DNA of 8,790 bases from an uncultured Holophagales bacterium (GTDB taxonomy: Bacteria; Acidobacteriota; Thermoanaerobaculia; UBA5066): the NCBI GenBank assembly GCA_937927565.1, contig CALBDV010000524.1, forward strand, positions 1-8,790, written 5' to 3'. Below, in pieces: positions 7,601 through 8,790 of this stretch. Both the position numbers and the translations under genes were made by a program. The notes below the pieces were generated by a model. It worked only from the letters and a program-made list of their open reading frames with translations, made no database searches and had not been told where the DNA came from. The stretch's first letter is position 1; each line of letters begins with the position of its first letter.

Positions 7601-8790
7601 TCCCAATGGGCCCCTCCGGGCACGGTGTAGCGGACGCCGCTGTCGAAGCCGCTATCGGTGACGAACTTCAAGGAGGACGAACCGACTCTGATTCGCGTCG
7701 TCTCGAGGCTGACGGTCGCGGCGTAGGGTGGTTCAGCGAGGCCCTGCCACCCGGAGATGTCTCCTTCCGCGAGATCGGTTGCGAGCGGGGGCGACGTGGA
7801 AACCACCGGCGGGGTCACAGTCAGGGTCGCCGTGGCGGGCACTCCTCCGGCATCTGCCGAAATTGAGACGGGCGTACTGGAGGCGACGGCGAAGGTCGTG
7901 ACGGTGAACGGGGCGATCGCAGCCCCCTCGGGGACGAGAAGGGCGCTCGGGACGGAAGCCACTTCCGGGTTCGAGGAGACGAGAAGAACTGCGACACCGC
8001 CGGCCCCAGCGGGAGCTTCGATCGTGACGGTCCCCGCGACCGACGTTCCGCCGAGGACGCTCGGGACACCGAGTGAGACGCTCGTGACGTCGACGATGGG
8101 ATCGACTCGCAGGCTCGTCCGGACCGAAAAGCCCCGGTCCGCGACGGCGATCGTGACGGGGGTTCCCAACGTCAGGGACCCGGCCGTAACGGCGAACGTC
8201 GTGCTCCTTTGTCCTGCCGGGACGACGACGGAAGCGGGTACCGAGGCGATGGCGGGGTCCGAGGATGAGACGAGAACCGTCCGCCCGCCAGCGGGGGCCA
8301 CGTCGCTGAGGAAGACGGTTGCCGTGACCGTGCTGCCCTCGGGCGCAGAGGCCGACGACAGGCTCAGAAGCGGCAGGGGTCTCCCCACGCTGACGCCGTC
8401 CACGTAGAGACGAAAGCCTGAGCCCCAGATGTCACCGTGGATCTCGATCGCCGTGACGTCCGCCAGGTCGGGTGTGCCTTCCTGAGTTCTCGTCCACGGG
8501 AAGGCCCCGTCGAGCGGGATCTCGTAGAACCGCCACCCGGGAGTGTTGAGGAGGACATCACCTGGCTCGTATCGCACGAGGCCCGAGGGACTCCTGAGGA
8601 CGAGGACGGGGTAGTTCCCCTGGAACGACTCGACGTGCTCGGCGCGGATCCAGGCTGTTACGGTCCGTACGTCAGAGAGGTCCCAATGGGTCTGGCCAGC
8701 GCCGGCCTTCGGGAACACGAGCCCGGTGTCGAAGCCGCTCGCCGTATCGAAACGAAGCGCCGACGAGCCGCTTCGCGCGTCGCTGGCGTC
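1..8790 (-). CDS. Giant modular Ig-like-repeat surface or secreted protein, partial at both ends
   Basis: A single frame is open across the whole window (2,930 codons), with no TAA, TAG or TGA. It enters mid-domain at 8790 and leaves mid-domain at 1, so start, ribosome binding site, signal peptide and stop are all outside. Domains in order, by residue counted from the 8790 edge: jelly-roll module A1 1-140; Ig-like 1-2, 141-328; jelly-roll B 329-496 and A2 497-667; Ig-like 3-10, 668-1449; two carboxypeptidase-regulatory-like modules 1450-1617; Ig-like 11-13, 1618-1906; IPT/TIG-like 1907-2012; PPC-like 2013-2148; Big_1-like 2149-2252; short segment and linker 2253-2364; unassigned beta-rich region 2365-2930. 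Such architecture is known from extracellular adhesins and stalk proteins. I see no catalytic motif, transmembrane helix, LPxTG signal or YD/RHS repeat. The role in adhesion or glycan binding is inferred. That the frame is real is close to certain; the function is not. Confidence 0.93.
1699..1923 (-). other. Low-complexity linker, basic then Ser/Ala-rich
   Basis: Residues 2290-2364. The first half is rich in Lys and Arg (KEIRTHKPKARAESW, then KESRNGYGGQR). The second half is rich in Ser, Ala, Thr and Asn (SAQASDSSANAAGASTDAF). Neither half shows the alternating beta-strand pattern found almost everywhere else, and there are few large hydrophobics. It is probably disordered and separates the recognisable stalk domains from the unassigned C-terminal part. 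Codon choice also changes here, with AGA, AGG, AAG and GCA more frequent. A short bridge at 2034-1924 (containing RYAPAGYWPLRVV) connects it to the Big_1-like domain. Confidence 0.6.
2035..2346 (-). other. Big_1/invasin-like Ig domain
   Basis: Residues 2149-2252. After a short strand (ETLLVGATSES), the sequence runs VLDPLGQPLSGAEITWNAS, then TVQFEAGTLYETSVDGFARAMVT and a final VSLGPVVANPV segment. The D..G.P..G..I.W..S pattern followed by T..DG.A...V is that of Big_1/invasin-type Ig domains, common in bacterial adhesins and intimin-like stalks. It differs from the 13 Ig-like repeats described upstream, which lack the V.D..G.P..G element. Confidence 0.6.
2347..2754 (-). other. PPC-like domain (bacterial pre-peptidase C-terminal type)
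   Basis: Residues 2013-2148. The order of landmarks matches the PPC family well: SGQTVTGEL, then GDYNVYYFVGTAGTRIDVTM, then LDPEIRVIAPDG, AYDN, an SSLQNALLPQTGVYIIAAS segment and GAYRLTF at the end. In secreted proteases and other exoproteins, PPC domains are beta-sandwich modules involved in secretion, localisation or substrate contact. Here it sits internally, between an IPT-like and a Big_1-like domain, and no peptidase domain is visible in the window. This is the most confident family assignment in the protein. Confidence 0.8.
2755..3072 (-). other. IPT/TIG-like domain
   Basis: Residues 1907-2012. The module begins FAAIAPGKVLAGQTG, followed by WGSGFRDSDTLEVVG, matching the Gly-x-Gly-Phe turn (GSGF) of IPT/TIG domains. 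It ends SVPSGLATGFYFVRART and then a Gly-rich turn with WIEVAAP, corresponding to the usual VP..L..G.Y.V.V....G tail. An inserted loop carries two cysteines (ALCDLITANCPV). IPT/TIG domains are Ig-fold modules found in surface receptors and in extracellular carbohydrate-active proteins. The role here is structural by inference. Confidence 0.6.
3073..3939 (-). repeat. Ig-like domains 11 to 13
   Basis: Residues 1618-1711, 1712-1808 and 1809-1906 return to the canonical pattern after the two inserted modules. Domain 11 has STVSGQVVLSAPAP, VALSSTEPG and VFVPYG. Domain 12 has TTTGTVTLDGPAPAGG, SLVSSD and VLVPMG. Domain 13 has PVVGTVTLSQTSPLGG, SSHPAVAVVPS and closes ATLTVNPAPP. They are closer to domains 1-4 in pattern than to 8-10. 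The proline-rich end (NPAPP) acts as the hinge to the IPT-like domain. Confidence 0.72.
3940..4443 (-). other. Two carboxypeptidase-regulatory-like / Cna-B-like modules
   Basis: Residues 1450-1541 and 1542-1617. The first opens KVVGQVVV and contains ASAEVRVVG followed by AVSSDGIGTFILDMP. The second contains VPGATVTMVG, then ATTNATGSATLLVEP, and ends with GYILATKEGFEPA and a closing IVLYPSV strand. The sequence order (small residue plus V.V.G, then a Thr/Ser-Asp/Asn-Gly turn, then a strand with F or L) is that of the carboxypeptidase regulatory-like and Cna-B-type folds, which act as rigid stalk segments. I do not see convincing Lys/Asn/Glu partners for an isopeptide bond. They split the Ig-like array into ten domains before and three after. 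Confidence 0.6.
4444..5352 (-). repeat. Ig-like domains 8 to 10, divergent, with cysteine pairs
   Basis: Residues 1147-1238, 1239-1343 and 1344-1449. Domain 8 retains SSSNPSVANLP and closes AVLTLEP. Domains 9 and 10 are longer (105 and 106 residues), because of extra loops in the middle. Domain 9 carries two close cysteines near its start (ACNYCGE) and domain 10 two in an inserted loop (FQCDGPFCGG). Both still show the family landmarks: GPAPAGG in 9, and T.TGQVSQTTPVTITA in 10. Close cysteine pairs in an otherwise Cys-poor extracellular protein suggest disulfide-closed loops, or less likely a metal site. They are the most diverged members of the array, so individual boundaries are approximate. 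Confidence 0.58.
5353..6207 (-). repeat. Ig-like domains 5 to 7
   Basis: Residues 862-953, 954-1050 and 1051-1146. Each repeats the skeleton of the earlier Ig-like domains: a Gly-containing opening (AIAGGSS, VLAGSS, ALPGD), a strand, AP.GG or APRSG, a strand ending near SV or VPSS, V.VP.G, and a closing Thr/Val strand (AVLSIVPP, TTVTIYQ, AYFDVAAL). They are clearly more divergent from one another than domains 1-4 are. Domain 7 is the weakest, with a Trp-containing edge strand and GTRDQQ where other copies have T.T..G. Codons here end in A or T more often than in the duplicated block upstream. Spacer function is inferred. Confidence 0.65.
6208..6789 (-). repeat. Ig-like domains 3 and 4
   Basis: Residues 668-758 and 759-861 repeat domains 1 and 2 in the same order and register, 1,581 bases further on. 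Domain 3 contains VFLSDAAP.GG and closes DRGFS...LRVDP. Domain 4 begins VVDVTSLTLG, contains SSSNPGVASVP and closes SLTVVP. A short proline-rich hinge (APPPEVE) ends the duplicated block and separates it from the more divergent Ig-like array that follows. Confidence 0.75.
6232..7215 (-). repeat. Direct repeat, copy 2 (module A2 + Ig-like 3 + Ig-like 4)
   Basis: This is the second copy of the 7807-8790 unit. Conservation is uneven: module A is about 83% identical in amino acids (about 116 of 140 by hand), while the first Ig-like domain is about 65% identical (59 of 91). Between the two copies lies module B (7303-7806), plus the first 29 residues of A2, whose counterpart in A1 would be outside the window. 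The repeat stops near 6232, where the proline-rich hinge begins. Confidence 0.88.
6790..7302 (-). other. Jelly-roll carbohydrate-binding-like module A2 (complete)
   Basis: Residues 497-667 form the full-length version of module A. It starts SDIPEDLAEG, directly after the last strand of module B without a linker, and ends RLYVDGVSVGRPLP. Surface aromatics that could serve a sugar-binding face include those in HWDLSDV, LWIHP, GWRFYEI, FPWTRT and DTWGAGF. Relative to A1, a loop of nine residues (HPVNSNPVQ) replaces seven (RAEHVES) and is almost wholly different, while its flanks are nearly identical. That loop may be a ligand-facing variable site. The family assignment as galactose-binding-like/CBM-type is from pattern only. 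Confidence 0.62.
7303..7806 (-). other. Jelly-roll carbohydrate-binding-like module B
   Basis: Residues 329-496. The module opens with the form DLAEGDISGW, resembling the acidic-Glu-Gly...Gly-Trp opening common in CBM-type jelly-roll domains. It continues through RVGSSSLKF, a strand typical of this fold, then HWDLRGV, QGAQPVVILRGPGG and GEWRLHWVPLG, and closes with the strand VFYDGVAFVSD. It is a divergent homologue of module A2, which follows it directly: both share DLAEG, the LKF/LRF strand, SGFD(S/T)G, HWDL, QP-V-LR-P-G and the closing YDGV/VDGV strand. A role in glycan or other ligand binding is inferred. It stands alone in this window, although the duplication pattern predicts another B copy just beyond 8790. 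Confidence 0.6.
7807..8370 (-). repeat. Ig-like domains 1 and 2
   Basis: Residues 141-231 and 232-328 are two tandem beta-sandwich repeats of 91 and 97 residues. Each follows the pattern: Gly-rich turn, GTVTI- or ATVFL-type strand, AP.GG turn, VLVSSS.P..ASVP, V.VP.G, then F.VTT and a closing strand of alternating Thr/Val. Domain 1 closes with DRGFS...LRVDP and domain 2 with ATLTVTPP. This is the pattern of bacterial Ig-like/cadherin-like stalk domains, which act as extracellular spacers and sometimes bind ligands. Domains 3 and 4, one repeat unit further along, are their duplicates: about 59 of 91 residues match between domains 1 and 3. Confidence 0.75.
8371..8790 (-). other. Jelly-roll carbohydrate-binding-like module A1 (N-terminus cut by window edge)
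   Basis: Residues 1-140 lack about the first 30 residues of the module, judging by copy A2. They show an alternating beta-strand pattern with conserved aromatics (HWDLSDV, GWRFYEIPLDG, FPWTRT, IWGSGF) and end in the strand RLYVDGVSVG. A final strand of the type hydrophobic-YVDGVSV is typical of galactose-binding-like, CBM-type beta-sandwich domains. Binding of a glycan is inferred from the fold type; no ligand can be read from the sequence. About 116 of these 140 residues match copy A2 by hand alignment, with one two-residue length difference. The exact CBM family is not recognised. Confidence 0.6.

Larger units (their letters stand above)
7807..8790 (-). repeat. Direct repeat, copy 1 (module A1 + Ig-like 1 + Ig-like 2)
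   Basis: This stretch is repeated at 6232-7215 in the same orientation and reading frame. The offset is 1,581 bases across the Ig-like pair and the end of module A, and 1,575 bases across the beginning of module A, because copy 2 has two extra codons in one loop. Landmarks: the ACGTAGAGAC element lies at 8402 in this copy and at 6821 in copy 2, and TCCCAATGGG lies at 8681 here and at 7106 there. The repeat may extend beyond 8790. Confidence 0.88.

Noticed and set aside
6139..7866. Plus-strand open frame of 575 codons with long Arg/Asp/Gly-rich runs
   Set aside because: Same register mirror. Its stop TGA at 7864 is simply a TCA serine codon in the minus-strand gene, and the translation has no recognisable domain.
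7757..8407. Plus-strand frame with a Thr/Val/Ala-rich translation that looks like an Ig-like protein (and similar ones at 6143-6826 and 2987-3778)
   Set aside because: Codons such as GTC/GAC and ACG/CGT on the coding strand give Val/Thr-rich readings on the opposite strand too. The minus-strand version has full domain landmarks and continues in both directions, while these stop at random.
1..8790. RHS/YD-repeat toxin gene
   Set aside because: Giant Ig-containing proteins can end in RHS repeats, but no YD-type repeat or RHS core motif occurs in the 2,930 visible residues. It remains only a possibility beyond position 1.
6208..8790. Mobile element or transposon explaining the 1.58 kb direct repeats
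   Set aside because: No transposase, inverted repeats or target duplications are present. The repeat boundaries coincide with protein domain boundaries and keep the frame, as expected of internal gene duplication.

Overview
The whole 8,790-base window lies inside one gene. Read on the minus strand, with codons occupying positions 8790-8788 down to 3-1, the frame stays open from edge to edge: 2,930 sense codons, with no stop, no visible start and no intergenic space. The translation is a plausible, strongly modular, extracellular-type protein from end to end. I see no tRNA, rRNA, CRISPR, insertion sequence, promoter or terminator. The beginning of the gene lies beyond position 8790 and its end lies before position 1, so the signal peptide, secretion route, anchoring and terminal domains cannot be seen.

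Layout in protein order, from high to low coordinates. (1) At 8790-6208 there is a long duplicated block: jelly-roll, carbohydrate-binding-like modules (A1, then a B and A2 pair) alternating with pairs of Ig-like domains. The A + Ig + Ig part occurs twice, about 1.58 kb apart. (2) At 6207-4444 there are six more Ig-like domains of about 92-106 residues, increasingly divergent, two of them with close cysteine pairs. (3) At 4443-3940 two carboxypeptidase-regulatory-like/Cna-B-like beta-sandwich modules interrupt the array. (4) At 3939-3073 there are three further Ig-like domains. (5) At 3072-2035 the domain types change: an IPT/TIG-like domain, a clear PPC-like domain (bacterial pre-peptidase C-terminal type) and a Big_1/invasin-like domain. 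(6) At 2034-1699 a short segment leads into a low-complexity linker, basic at first and then Ser/Ala-rich. (7) At 1698-1 there are 566 residues of beta-rich sequence that I cannot assign to a family.

The base composition is GC-rich (roughly two thirds by eye), with mostly G- or C-ending codons. This, with the giant surface-protein architecture, suits a GC-rich environmental bacterium such as Acidobacteriota, Planctomycetota, Gemmatimonadota or Myxococcota. I cannot narrow it further and hold this guess weakly.

The likely role is a very large secreted or cell-surface stalk protein. The Ig-like domains would act as spacers, the jelly-roll modules as candidate glycan-binding heads, and the unrecognised C-terminal part leads to whatever lies past the window edge. 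The function is inferred from architecture only; no enzymatic motif was seen.
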